Shown here in pieces: positions 13,027 to 25,082 of a stretch of 64,000 nt of DNA. A program made the translations under genes and the position numbers. Source of the stretch: Papio anubis (lineage: Eukaryota > Chordata > Mammalia > Primates > Cercopithecidae). Location: the NCBI RefSeq assembly GCF_008728515.1, contig NC_044978.1, forward strand, positions 9,802,452 through 9,866,451, given 5' to 3'. The notes below the pieces were generated by a model, which saw nothing but the letters and a program-made list of their open reading frames with translations, was not told the DNA's origin and made no database searches. Numbering within the stretch: position 1 is the stretch's first letter; each line of letters opens with the position of its first letter.

Positions 13027-13250
13027 AGAGCTTGGCAAGTTCTTTCCTGGATAGTCAGATAGTATATATTTTGGTTTTGCTAAATGTGAACCCGAAATTA
13101 GCTATTGCAACTACTCAGCTCAGCTGTTCTAGGATGAAGAAAGCCGGAGACAAGTAAATAAACAGGCGTGACTGTGTTCCAATAATATTTTATTTACAAA
13201 AATGGGAAGTGGGATGGATTTGGTTCACAAGTCATAATTTGCTGGCTACG
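13027..13250. mobile_element. Nonautonomous hAT (Charlie-type) MER element
   Basis: Diverged but collinear with the hAT family whose ends read CAGGGGTTGGCAAAC and GTTTGCCGACCCCTG. Shared blocks are 'cagatagtatatattttgg' near 13055, 'gcaactactcagctcagctg' near 13107 and 'gtgttccaataatattttat' near 13174. The right end (13230-13250) is a degraded copy of the terminal repeat. The exact family name is not asserted. Confidence 0.7.
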
Positions 13251-14379
13251 TAGTTATCAGTTTTGAAATAAAAACTATCAAATGAAATGTCAAGTAGCCT
13301 ATAGAGATTTACCTGCAGTTCAGGCAAAATAGAAACAGATTTACAATGAACGGTTTAGAAATATGTTGACAAAAGATGCGTATATTTTAATTTTGTTACT
13401 TTTATTAATATATATCTCTTCGACTCTGGGGATAGCACAGATAGATTACCGCTCATGACAAAGAGGAGATTTGCTTAACTGAGACTGAGAACAGTCTTGG
13501 AAGGGGTGATAGCGTGTGGCGCTTCCGGAATGATGGGATCGGTTAAGAGCATTTTTAGCCTAATGGCGTTACTTCTTTGCAGGCATTTTTAGCTGATGGT
13601 TTGGTATTTACTCTTTAAGTTTGCCTTCTCAGAGTAACCTCCTCGAATGTTGCACCATTTTTCTCTCCATCATGATGATGCTGTAAGAATATAGTGAAAT
13701 GTATCCTGTTTACATTCACTTTTACTCTGAGAAAGATGAGAAGAGTCATTAAAGGATTCCCTCTGGAGGTTCCGGACACAGTAGCTATCAAGCTGGTAAC
13801 TCTAAGTGGGTTAGATGTTTGTGGATTAGACCACAGCTCTACTGCCACTCTTAAATGTGCTTGCCTGTGTAATTTATGGGCCTGAAAGCCTGAGAATTTC
13901 ACTTCCCAGTGCTTGGCTGCTGGTTTCTAGTTAGGTTATTCCACTATAAAGTACTGGCAGGACATTAGAAGGTGAGTGAAACTATTTCCTCCCTTCTGCT
14001 TTTGGCTGTGACGCCAATGTCAGCAGTCCATCTGCGGCACCAGCAGCTTTTGCTATGATGCGGACCATATTGTAGAGATTTTATGGTTCTCTCTGTGGCA
14101 AGGTATCCTTTGTTGAAGATGATAACTCCAGTACTCAAAACTGTTACTAAGTCTCTCATCCTACATCTGCCCAACTTTTCTCCTACTTACATAACTTGGG
14201 TCCTAGAAACATGCATTGCAAAGCTTCTGGGTTGCATGCTGTCCTGTCTGATATGTCAGCTGCATCCCTCAGGACCAGAGACAGCAGGCCCCCGACAGGA
14301 GCTATCCATCTCCACCTCCTCTGCACCACTCTGTGTGCTATAATTTCTTCGCAAGTGTGGTTTAAAAACCCAAGTCACG
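13251..14379. other. Unassigned sequence
   Basis: Near-unique sequence by eye with several overlapping 60-95-codon frames on both strands. None has a recognisable domain, and all are close to the lengths expected by chance. Confidence 0.35.
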
Positions 14380-14598
14380 CCTGGCGCAGTGGCTCACGCT
14401 TGTAATTCCAGCACTTTCGGAGACCGAGGCGGGCAGATCACGAGGTCAGGAGATCGAGACCATCCTGGCTAACACGGTGAAACCCCGGGAGTGGTGGCGG
14501 GTGCTGTAGTCCCAGCTACTCGGGAGGCTGAGGTGTGAGAATGGCGTGAACCCGGGAGGCGGAGCTTGCAGTGAGCCCAGACTCCATTAAAAAAAAAA
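14380..14598 (+). mobile_element. AluY with two internal deletions
   Basis: It has AluY-like diagnostic stretches ('gagatcgagaccatcctggc', 'gaatggcgtgaacccgggag'). About 30 bp are missing after 'gtgaaacccc' (near 14487), and most of the right-arm end is missing between 'gcagtgagccc' and 'agactccatt' (near 14580). The flanks share 'aagtcac' (just before 14380 and after the A-tail near 14606). Confidence 0.85.
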
Positions 14599-14659
14599 AA
14601 GCCTAAGTCACAAAAACCAAAGTCCTACCTAACAATGACTTATTCATGAGGTTAGCAGC

Positions 14660-14990
14660 TCTCTTGGTTGTTACCGCTCTGACTTATCTCTTATTATTCT
14701 TCCCTCATTCACCTTGCTGCAATCATTTTACCTTCCCTGCTGTTTGCTGTTCCTCAAGCATTCTGGACACACCACTGCGTTAGAGCCTTGTTCCCTCTTC
14801 CCTCAGGTTCCTCATGGACACTGTCTCCCCACGTGCAAGTATGAGATCAGGGGTTATCTTACCAGGGCCTCCTCTGATCAATCTATTTGTAGTTACAACC
14901 TCCCCCCTAGCCCCGGCACCGCAGTTTCCTGTTTCTTCACTGTCAATATCCATAAAACTTACTATGTTTGAGCACGTAATAAAATTCAGC
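14660..14990 (+). mobile_element. L2 fragment, sense
   Basis: It matches the L2 3' region in order: 'tgctgttcctcaagcattct' near 14745, an 'aggttcctcatggac' segment, 'agggcctcctctgatcaatc' near 14863, then 'tacaacctcccccctag' near 14894. It is diverged, as expected of this ancient LINE. Confidence 0.65.
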
Positions 14991-15513
14991 AAAAGTTAAA
15001 TTGACATTTAATTAAACTTACTGAGTATTTTATAAAACCTAAACAGACAATTCTAGCATTCAATGTCCCTCTAGTTCCCAAGATCAAGAACTGGAATTAT
15101 ACTACCAGTGTGTTATTTCAGCAGTCTCAATCACAAATAAATACTTGGGAGAAATCTTTGTGTGTCGGGAATTGGTGGGTTCTTGGTCTCACTGACTTCA
15201 AGAATGAAGCCTCGGACCCTCGCGGTGACTGTTACAGTTCTTAAAGACGGTGTGTCTGGCGTTTGTTCCTTCAGACCTTCAGATGTGTCTGGAGCTTCTT
15301 CCTTCGGGAGGGTTCGTGGTCTTGCTGTCAGGAGTGGAGCTGCACACCTTTGCGATGAGTGTTACAGCTTTTAAAGGCAGCGTGTCTGGAGTTGTTGGGT
15401 CTTCCTGGTAGATTCGTGGTCTGGCTGGCTTCAGGAGTGAAGCTGCAGACCTCTGCCGTGAGTGTTACAGTTCATAATGGCAGTGTGGACCCAAAGAGTG
15501 ACCAGCAGCAAGA

Positions 15514-15519
15514 TTTATT
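15514..15519 (-). terminator. LTR12 poly(A) signal AATAAA
   Basis: A minus-strand AATAAA followed by the LTR12 'tcttgctgctggtcac' context, about 80 bp downstream of the TATA-like box. Confidence 0.7.
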
Positions 15520-15598
15520 GCGAATAGCAAAAGAACAACGCTTCCACAGCGAGGAAGGGAACTCCTGCGGATTGTCATTGCTGATTCGGGCAGCCTGC

Positions 15599-15614
15599 TT
15601 TTATTCCCTTATCT
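15599..15614 (-). promoter_or_regulatory. LTR12 core promoter: TATA-like AATAAAA with GATA motif
   Basis: On the minus strand the segment reads AGATAA-GGG-AATAAAA, the usual LTR12 TATA-like arrangement. It lies about 80 bp upstream (sense) of the poly(A) signal, which fits a short R region. Transcription would run toward lower coordinates. Confidence 0.65.
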
Positions 15615-15659
15615 GGCCCCACCCACATCCTGCTGATTTGGTCCATTTTACAAGAGCTG

Positions 15660-16056
15660 ATTGGTCCACTTTACAGAGAGCTGATTGGTCCGATTTGACA
15701 GAGTGCTGATTGGTGCGCTTACAATCCTTGAGCTAGACACAGAGTCACAGAGTGCTAGTAAGCTAGATACAGAGTTAGCTACATACAGAGTACCAATTGG
15801 TGTATTCACAAACCATGAGCTAGACAAAGAGTACTGATTGGTGTATTTACAAACCTTGAGCTAGATACAGAGTGCTGATTGGTGCATTTATAATGTTTGA
15901 GCTAGACACAGAGTCACAGAGTGCTAGTCCTCCAAGTCTCCAGTAGGTTAGCTAGATACAGAGTACCAATTGGTGTATTCACAAACGCTGAGGTAGACAC
16001 AGAGTGCTGATTGGTGTATTTACAAACCCTGAGCTAGACACAGAGTGCTGATTGGT
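15660..16056 (-). promoter_or_regulatory. LTR12 U3 tandem CCAAT-box enhancer array
   Basis: At least nine ATTGG motifs (CCAAT on the minus strand) occur near 15660, 15684, 15709, 15796, 15837, 15878, 15968, 16010 and 16050, in imperfect ~40-bp units that also contain 'gagctagacacagagt'. HERV-9 LTRs are known to carry such tandem repeats as an enhancer; activity of this copy is inference. Confidence 0.8.
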
Positions 16057-16686
16057 GCACATACAATCCTCCTGATAGATATAAAAGTTCTCCAAGTCCC
16101 CATTCAGTTCAGGAACCTAGCTGGCTTCACCCAGTGAATGCTGCACCAGGGCTGCAGGCAGAGCTGCCCACCAGCCCGGAGCGGAGCCTGGACTCTTCAG
16201 CCACTGGGCTGTGGATGGAACCCGGCGCCAGGGAGCAGTGGGCGGCGCCGGGTGGGGAAGCTCAGACCACGTTTGAGCCCACCGCCGGGGGAGGAGCTAG
16301 GACACGGCGGGCTGGGCTGCAGGTCCCGAGCCCTGCCCCGCACAGAGGCAGCCAAAACTAGCGAGAATCTGAGTGCATCGCCGGCAGGCCGGCACTGCTG
16401 GGGGTCCGGCACAACCGCAGCAGCTGCTGGCCCGGGTGTCAGGTACCACCGAGCCCGCGCCGGCCAGAACTCACACTGGCCGGCAAGCGCAGCGCCGGTT
16501 CCCGCCCGCGCCTCTCCCTCCAAACCACCCCGCAAGCAGAGGGAGGAAGCTCCGGTCCCAGCCATCCCAGAGAGGGGCTCCCACGGTGCCGTGGCAGGCT
16601 GAAGGGCCCCTCAAGTGCCGCCAAAGTGGACGCTGAGGCCAAGGAGGCGCTGAGAGTGAGGGCTGCTAGCACTTTGTCACCTATCA

Positions 16687-17360
16687 TTTGCACATATAAA
16701 AAAAGAGACATTTACAAAACTGATCATAGCTGCACTCTCCACAGAACCAAAGTATGGAAGAACTTAAAATAGGAGAGCAGGTGCATAAACACTGGGATAG
16801 TGGGTCAATAATGCAAGATTATGTGGCAAAGTGAATGGATTATATGGCATCCAAAAATATCCATAGATCTTACTGATATAACTTACAGTCTGTAAAAAAA
16901 TAAAAGAGAAATTTGATTCCTAAGTATTATAATTTTTTTCTCAGCTACCAAGCCCAACTGAGCACAGAACTTCAATAATTTCTGAATGCCCTCAGGATCA
17001 CACATTGAAACACAAATATGAATAAGAAAATGGACTTTCAACAATTCTAAGAAAAAAATACTTTGTTAAGAAAGATCTATTTCATTCATTCAGAGAGAAA
17101 GATTATCTTACTAAGCTCTTTAGCTGCTAAATCCCTCCCTGAAGTACAAATCAGAGTCTATCTTCAACAAGGGTGGAAGCATAAAATACAAAAGTCATGG
17201 CATTTGAACATAGTAAATTTTTGTTTGAAGATAATGGGCAAGAAATTTTGAGAAACATTTTTCTGGGCCTGAAGGTCTATAAGTTGCACTGAACCATCAC
17301 TACTTACTGAACTGAATCCCAGTGCCGGAGATGTTAATATCATTTTAAAAATACCTTTGA
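16687..17360. other. Mostly unassigned; possible old L1 3' fragment at 16705-16900
   Basis: The stretch 16715-16870 ('catagctgcactctccacag') loosely follows the old-L1 3' region that encodes the 'atagcagcattattcacaat' segment. The rest is not recognised. Confidence 0.35.
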
Positions 17361-17364
17361 GTGT

Positions 17365-17421
<57 letters not shown>
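17361..17421. repeat. (TG)n followed by (GA)n microsatellite
   Basis: About 40 bp of TG dinucleotides pass directly into about 20 bp of GA dinucleotides. Confidence 0.95.
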
Positions 17422-17605
17422 TTTGATACCTGGGGTTTCCTTGTTTTTGTCTAATCGTAATACTTCTGCCTTAGTGTAAGTCCACACGAATCTGTGTGTG
17501 TGTGTGTGTGTGCACGCGCATGAGCATGATAATTTGATATCTGGGGTTTTCTTGTCTGTGTCTCATCGTAATAGTTATGGCTTAGCATAAGTCCACACAA
17601 ATCTG
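17422..17605. repeat. Tandem duplication of a 73-bp unit with an intervening TG tract
   Basis: Copies at 17422-17494 and 17533-17605 align without gaps at roughly 84% identity; both begin with TTTGATA and end with AATCTG. Each is preceded by a TG tract (17361-17400; 17494-17511), so the period is 111 bp. This points to an old local duplication that included the microsatellite. Confidence 0.9.
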
Positions 17606-19379
17606 GGAAGCTATACTCTACAAAGGTAATCATATTAGTAAATTGTAGCATAAAAATGGGACTCTTCTCTAGGGATGTTCTCCCTATTTTTTTTTTCAGT
17701 AAGAAGGAAAGTGTACGCCCCAAAACCAAAGAACCATTACAGAAAGTCAGGCTGTTTTTTCATCCTGTTCCAATTTGACCTGAGTCCACACTTAACAAGA
17801 GGATTCAGTTGCTTTTCTTGTATATTTGTGTAGGGTCCCTGAGAGATTCTAGCAGTAACTAAATGATAGGAAGCAAGCTAATGTCACTGTCCTCTCTGGA
17901 AAAGGTGATTTTTAGAGTAAAATATGATGAAATACAGGAAGCTGGTGGTAATAAATTATTCAAGCTAACAATAGTCTTAGGGCATCCAAAAGTTATCTTT
18001 TAAATAGTAGCCTACAGCTGAACTGCATATCAGAATATGGTTAACTTTGTACTTGGGGTTGACATGATCTTGTAGGTAAGGTTAAATAACAAGGATACCA
18101 TTTTTCTCAATGCCATAAATATTTCCACTTTCAATCCATGATTAAGCACTGCTACTGAATTGAAAATGCATTTGATGAGGTAATTTAACTAATATATCTT
18201 TTAGTACCCTGTGTTTTCAGTCAATACAAAACTACTTGCGTGAAGTCATTGGTGAATGTAGCTTCAGGAAAATTACAAGATATCTATTAAAAAATCAAAT
18301 TTCTGAGAGTAATACTTTAATTTTTCCTAAAATTCCACTTTGAAATCTCCAATTAACCCTCTGTTTGACCTCTACTTCAAGAGATGCGAGTATAAAAGCC
18401 TTCAAGGCAATGGTTAATTGGATACACACTTTCTAAGTGAGAAGTTTGAAGAAGCACTTTTATAACTAATTCTTTAGAAGTAGACATCTATTTGACTGAG
18501 GTATTTCAGTCTAATTTTTGCATTTCACAAAACAGCTGACCTTTTTATGGTTCTCTGTTTAAAAATTGTTTTAGAAATTATGTTATTTCAATTAAGAAAA
18601 ATTAATGTCTATCAGTTTGCAAGATGAATTCCTCTCAAAGACACAAAGACAAGCTAGAAAGTCAACATTGTCAATTTCTCTGTTTTTTCCTGTTGTATTT
18701 TTAGAATGAATAATCTCTAAAAACCCTATAAATTCTAAAATTCTGTAAATTCTGTTGTCCAAAGAATTATGAATTGATGTCCTTTTTAGGATAAAAATAC
18801 CCTTGGCTTAAGATTTTACAAAAATTGTGGCCTAACAAATGTATATTTTGATACAACTCCTGTTTCAAACAGCAATTGTAGGCAAAATATTTTTTTTTAA
18901 ATAGCCAGATTCAGAAACAATATCTTTGTAGATTAGAAAAAGAAGGACTAAATAAAGTGATGATTAGAAATGAGCATTGGATTTTCTGTGCTATGAAAGC
19001 AGGAAAGAGTGGTGGTGGTTTGACCCTAGAGGGATAAAGAGGTATAGAAGTACTCCATGCTAGATTTGGGACCAGAGATAGTCTTAAGGCTTGAAGCTGG
19101 GATGTGGTTGCAACACCTCTCAGTAAGTAGCCCATGGCTGGGAAACTCTGAGCCTAGGGAGGAAGGACAGTATATTACAGAGAAAACCAACAATTTTCAG
19201 CGGTCACAGAGATTCTGTCTATAAAATATCACCATCACCATGACACTGGCAAAGTATGGCCTGCATGGAGGATAGTTGTCCTTGGGCAAGCTAGCCACAT
19301 AATCATTATTTAAAAAAAAGGATGAGCACAGAGGGGAAAAAAAGAGAAAAATAAGATACAAATGAACCAAAAAAGTGAA
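17606..19379. other. Unassigned AT-rich sequence
   Basis: No repeat or gene recognised. A 74-codon frame on the minus strand (18911-19135) has no recognisable domain. Confidence 0.35.
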
Positions 19380-20149
19380 AACTTCTTATTTCAAATTAAT
19401 ATACAAAAACAAATAGAAAGTGAAATTTGAAATCTAATTGTATGAAAGATCAATGATAAAATTATAACAAAGCACTGATAATTCATGAATTAAAAATAAA
19501 GTGGTATTCAATATTTAAAATTTACCTTCAAAGAAATAAATAAGGAAATTACATCTGCAAAAAATACGAATGGAGGATATAAAAACATGATCAAATGAAG
19601 CAGGTAAATAAGAATTTGAAAGTGAAACAATGACATTTCCAAATGAAAATCAGTGTTTGAAATTTAAAAATATGTGCAAGGGATAGGCTGTAGCCCCTAT
19701 GAAAATAGTAAGTTGGAATATAAAATTGAGAAAAATTATAGAATGTTGCTTCAAAAGTTTAAAATGAAAAAAAATGGTAAGTAGAAGAAAGATAAATTCA
19801 GGAGATGATTTTTTCTAAGAATAGTTCAAGGACAGAAAGTCAAGGGAATAGCAACAAATAATACACAAATACTTAAAACTCAGTATTTTTAACATAATCT
19901 CTTTTCTCAGAAAAGCATGATATTAAAACAGTACCCAGTATATTGATATGGTAAATAAATGGAGACACAGACAGTCACAAGATGAGAAACTGAGCAACAG
20001 GGATAAAGAAATAATTTTAAATAAATATCAGAGAAACAAAATATATTAACTAGTATAAAGATCATAGGTATATAACAGTTTTTACCACTACAATTAATGC
20101 TAAAAGAATGGAGCTAAAAGAAATATACTGGAATTACTTTACTAAACTT
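19380..20149 (+). mobile_element. Probable old L1/HAL1-like fragment
   Basis: The A-rich + strand contains stretches resembling L1M/HAL1 ORF1, such as 'gttcaaggacagaaagtcaa' near 19824. It is strongly decayed. Confidence 0.4.
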
Positions 20150-21597
20150 CAAGTTTTGACTTCCTTGCAAATGAAGTAATTGGAACTGAATTTCCACACA
20201 CCCCATCCCCACCTGAAACAACTGAAAATTCAGACTTTATATGTAAACCAGTTGCTCTCAAGAAATTAGACATCAGGCAATGAAATACCGTGATCCCTTG
20301 GAGGCAGAAAATAAACAAACAAGGTTAGTTTGTAATTCTCTAGCTTACTGCTCAGAAATAGGTGTTTCAAGCTATGGGGTACAGTGGGAGAATCCAGGCA
20401 GAGATCCACAGAGTCCTTGATTTAAGGACACAGAACTGAGCATGCAGGCAAGTCAGGGTGTCCTCAAAGTGCAAACCAAGTACTAGAGAACAAAAAGAGC
20501 TGCATAGGGAAAGAACTCCCCAAATCTGCAAAAGATCCCCTTCAAGTCCAAATATCTACTGATCACTACAGGTGTGTGAGAAAACAAATGGAGACTGCCA
20601 AACAAATCACTTGAATAGGTTAGGGTGAACAGTGCCCGACACACAAACCAGGTTTCAAGTAATGCCTGTTCCCACCAGCCAGAGTGGAAATCGCCATAAT
20701 TAATGTTACACTGAATAGAGTACTAAGATCTTGTATCAGTAGTAGAGAAAATTACTCTATATTAAAGGCTGCTTTGATCCAAGAATGGTCACAAGAAAGA
20801 CCCAAAAGAATAAAATATTCCCATTTGCATTTAGCAAATAAAGTTCAGAAGCTTCTATAGGACTGCAAAATATATCTGCGACATACAAGGTAAAATGTAT
20901 AGCATCTGACACCCAATCAAAAACTATGAATCAGTCAAAAAGGCAGTAAACTATAACCCATAGCTAGAAGAAAAAATAATTAATGTTGACTCAGAAATGA
21001 TACAGATGGCAGGATTACTAGATCAGGACTTTAAAAACTAACTGTATCCTATATCCCATCAAGAAACTAGATCAAAGAATAAACATATTAATGTGAGGTA
21101 TGAAATAAATTACAAAGATCTAAACTTCTAGACATGAAAACTATAATATCTGAGATGAAAAGTACACTGAAGGTGATAAAGGTTAGAAGAGATACGTCAG
21201 AAGCAAGAAGTAATACAATTGAAGGCATAGTTTAAAAAAAAATCTATCAGAAAGGAAACGGAAAGAAAAAGGATTGAATGAAAACAAAATAAGCAGAGCA
21301 TTGGTAAAGTGTGGAACAACTGCAAGCAACCAAATATGTGGGTATTAGAGTTCCATAGAGAGGGAGGAATTGGGTAGATACATTTAAATATATAATGGCC
21401 AAAGATATTCCTATGCAAATAAGAAGATAATAATACAACATCTTTAAAGTACTGGGGCAAGAAGGAAAAGTCACCTTATAGTCCTTTACTAAGAGAAAAT
21501 AAATTTTAGAAAATGAAGGCAAAGCAAAGATTTATACAAACATAGATAACTAAAACACTTCATCACAAGCTGACTTTCATCAAAATAATTGTTAAGT

Positions 21598-21730
21598 CCG
21601 GGTGCGGTGGTGCACACCTGTCGTCCCAGCTATTTGGGAGGCTGAGGCAGGAGAATCGCTTGAACCTGGGAGGTGGGGGTTACAGTGAGCTGAGATTGTG
21701 CCACTGCACTTCAGCCTGGGCGAAAAAATA

Positions 21731-21764
<34 letters not shown>

Positions 21765-21776
21765 AAAGACAGAAAG
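21598..21776 (+). mobile_element. 5'-truncated Alu (right arm) with long A-tail
   Basis: Only the second Alu arm is present, starting at 'ccgggtgcggtggtgc' and ending in about 28 A. A near-perfect 11-bp duplication flanks it (21587-21597 and 21777-21787, 'aa(t/a)tgttaagt'), so the truncation happened at insertion. Removing it restores continuous L1M sequence. Confidence 0.9.
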
Positions 21777-23029
21777 AAATGTTAAGTCTTTCAAGCAAAA
21801 GGAAAATGATACCACATGGATCATTTATATGATATAAATGTGTATAGACAACGAAACACAGAATATCAAAAATAGTAGCTTCATGAGTAAATATATATAT
21901 TTTTATTATTTAAATAACTAAAATATAATTCACTACTTACAAAAAGGATAAAACAATGTATTGTGGAATTTACAACATCTATTGAAATAAAATATACAAC
22001 AGTATAAAAGCTTTGAAGGTCTAAATAGAGGTATACTCTTGTAAAGATAGACTGTATGTTAAGTAGCATAGTATATTTGAAAATAGATTGTGAGAAGTTA
22101 GAATGTATACCCTAAACTTTATAGCAACTACTAAAATAATACAAAGACTCATACCTGCAAAGTCAATGCAGGAAATAAAACAGAGTAATAAGAAAATACT
22201 AATCCAAAATAGGCAGAAAAATGAGAAAATGGAACAAAGAATGGATGGGACAAAGAAAAAAACAACAAAAAACAAGTTGATAAATGTAAACACAACCATG
22301 TCAATAATTACAGTGCAGGTAAATGGTCTAAGCAACTAAACACAAAGATTGTCACATTGAAATTAAAAGCAAGCATGAATAACTAGCTGTAAGGCATCTA
22401 CTTCTACTTTATAAAGATGCAAATAGGTTGGATGGAAACAGTGTAAGGATGCAAAAAGTGTAAGAATGTAAATGGATACATTATGCTAATACCGATGAAA
22501 ATAACATTTGAGGTGGCTATATTAATAGCAAGGTGTTTTTCAGAACAAACAATAGTAACAGAGATAAAGAGGATAATGAAAATGTGGCCAATTTATTAGG
22601 AAAACATAGAAATTTTAACCATTACTTACAAGTAGCAGAAATTTCAAATATATAAAGCAAAAACTGATAAAACTGAAAGCATAAATAGACAATCCCACAA
22701 CACTAATCTCAAAATAATTGATAGAACATTTGACAGAAAAGCAGTGAGGATATAGAGTACTTGAAAACTCTATCCACCAACACTTTGTAATTGACATTTT
22801 ATAGAACATTCCGCTAAAAAATTGTAGGATACACATTCTTATCAAGTGCATACAGAACATTTACCAAGACAGACTATATTATGGGCCATAAAATCAATAA
22901 ATTTTAGGTGATGTAACTATTACAAAACATGTTCCTTAACTGTAATGCAGTTAAATTATGAATCAATAACATAAAGATATCTAGAAAATCTGCAAATATT
23001 TGGAAACAATATAAAACCCATGGAGAGTC

Positions 23030-23420
23030 AACTTGAAGTTATTTGTCTTTCATTTAAGTGAGGATATTTAACATGATTTTTCATTTCTTTCTAGCCACAT
23101 TCAGCTAGAGAATTGGATTTTAACTATGGTTGTGTTTTACCCAAACAACCAACATGAAAAGAGAGAGGAGCAAGATTGTTAGGGATATATACAATTAATT
23201 TATTACAAAAGGGGATCTTGGACATCACAGAATGTATCAATGGTAAAACAGTATATAAAGGAAGAGAGCTTGAAGGATCCCCAGGAAGGAAAAAGGGTAG
23301 CTGGCGTTGGGGACGGAGTTGGAAAGACAGCAGTGGTGGTCAGAGAGTAATTATTGAAGTTTTTATTATAAAGAGTTTGCAATTATTGCTATTGAGAATT
23401 GTTCAAATTAAAAAATAATT
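23030..23420. other. Unrecognised sequence inside the L1M
   Basis: It separates the ORF2 endonuclease remnant from the L1 3' region. The segment 23260-23340 is G-rich on the + strand. No family is recognised. Confidence 0.35.
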
Positions 23421-24777
23421 TCAGGTTGATAAATAAATGTATTCAGAAGGAGAAAAGGTGAAAATCTAGAGAGTAACATTTAAAATTCAGACACAATAAA
23501 AAAGTGGAAAAATAAGTGGAGAATGGAAGAATGTATTTATAACATTTGTAACTAATAAAGAAACAGACAACAGAAAATAAGAATGCCAAAAGAGTAATAA
23601 TAAAAAACAAGCACTCATAGACATATGGACAAATACTATGAATAAGTCACTCAAATATTTATGTGCTGTATCTATAGCACATAAATAATGCTTAATCTCA
23701 TTAAGAAAGAAAGAAAGCACATTTAAGAAAATGAAATCCCTCCCTTAGACAAGAATTCAAAAGGTTATTTATCCCAATACATAGAAATATAAGAATTCTC
23801 ACATTGATTGGAATATGAATTTGTCAATCACTTTGGAAGGCAAGTTGGTAAAATCTAGGGAAACAGAAGAGATGCATAGGTTACAAGTCAGCAATTCTGA
23901 TTCTGGATAGATACTCAAACATATATATGTCATTGACTCTAATATCATTAACAATGTGTCGAAATCATAATAGCCACTAAAGGAAGAATAAGGAATTCAA
24001 TGGAGATGTTGTTATACAATAAATTAAAACATTGCATTTGAATTAAATGAACAAATATCAACATTGGGAGATTTCAAAAAGCAAGACTCACAAAATATAA
24101 GTTCAGTGTAATTCTGTTTATGTTAGAATTTCAATTAAAATCAACTAATACAATATTAGTGTTTGTGTGTATGTATAAATATAGCTGTATAAAAACTGCA
24201 TACAATAAACACAAAATGGAGATTTCCTCTGGAAATGGATAAGAATGAAATTGCAGAGTATATGGGAAGTAAAAGCTGACTTTAACTACTCTTTCATTTT
24301 TGTAAAAAACATCTTAGAGAAATATAAAAAGTGATCAGATTTGTTTTTAACTGGTTGATGGATATAGAGTTAGAGTAGTTACCCTTATATTTGCTTTTAT
24401 TTTTGAAATATGTCATTGTAAAAAGAAAGAATATTTGAAATGTCAGTATAGCTTATTATCTCAATGTCCATGGAGGGATATTCAGGGAGTACTATGAGAT
24501 CTGGATGAGCTATATAATAACTAATGAAATTTATGTTATTGACTTCATATGGAAACAATTATATTGGTAGGAGACAAATTTATACAATCACAAATGCAGT
24601 GTGAAATTTGGGTTTTCATGTGTGTTAACATCATTAGATAGATCACTTGGCCATACTTTCTTTTTTCTACGATACTTGTTGGAATTCACTTATACTGTGA
24701 AACAATTTATTCTTAATAGTTATAAATATTTTCTTAAATGTTATTAATGCAATATTTCATGTAAAAAGTGGATTTTT

Positions 24778-25066
24778 GGCCGGGCATGGTGGCTCATGCC
24801 TGTAATCCCAGCACTTTGGGAGGCCGAGGCGGTGGATCACCTGAGGTCAGGAGTTTGAGACTAGCCTGGCCAGCATGGTGAAAACCCTCTCTACTAATAA
24901 TACAAAAATTAGCTGGGTTTGGTGGCGGGCACCTGTAATCCCAGCTACTTGCGAGGCTGAGGTAGGAGAATCACTTGAACCTGGGAGGCGGAGGTTGCGG
25001 TGAGTCTAGATCGTTCCTTTGCATTCCAGCCTGGGCAACAAGAATGAAACTCCATCTCAAAAGAAA
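24778..25066 (+). mobile_element. AluS, sense
   Basis: A complete dimeric Alu flanked by a ~15-bp target-site duplication (24763-24777 'aaaaagtggattttt' and 25067-25082 'aaaaagtgaaattttt'). Confidence 0.95.
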
Positions 25067-25082
25067 AAAAAGTGAAATTTTT

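Larger units (their letters stand above)
15161..16686 (-). mobile_element. Solo LTR12 (HERV-9 family LTR)
   Basis: A complete endogenous-retrovirus LTR read on the minus strand. It starts (sense) at 16686 with TGATAGGTGACA and ends at 15161 with CCGACACA, with the characteristic GC-rich 5' U3 (16150-16640), an array of CCAAT-containing repeats (15660-16056), a TATA-like box and a poly(A) signal. Both flanks carry the 4-bp sequence TTTG (15157-15160 and 16687-16690), as expected for a target-site duplication. There is no internal retroviral region, so it is a recombined solo LTR. Frames inside it, including one of 154 codons, are not genes. Confidence 0.93.
20150..24430 (+). mobile_element. 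Old L1 (L1M group), sense, with internal loss
   Basis: A 5'-region-like part lies at 20150-20990 and an ORF1 part at 20990-21830 ('gacatgaaaactataatatc' near 21131). The inter-ORF region and the ORF2 endonuclease part ('tcaataattacagtgcaggt' near 22301) run to about 23015. A 3' region resumes at about 23420-24430. Most of the reverse-transcriptase region is missing, replaced by about 400 bp of unrecognised sequence. An Alu piece (21598-21776) sits in the ORF1 end. All frames are broken. Confidence 0.75.

Noticed and set aside
12918..13157. 79-codon + strand open frame
   Set aside because: Its second half is the hAT-type MER element, and no start context or domain supports it.
16138..16602. 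154-codon + strand open frame, the longest in the window, with overlapping frames on both strands
   Set aside because: It lies entirely inside the GC-rich, stop-poor U3 of the LTR12, in antisense to the retroviral direction. Several overlapping frames are open at once, as expected from base composition.
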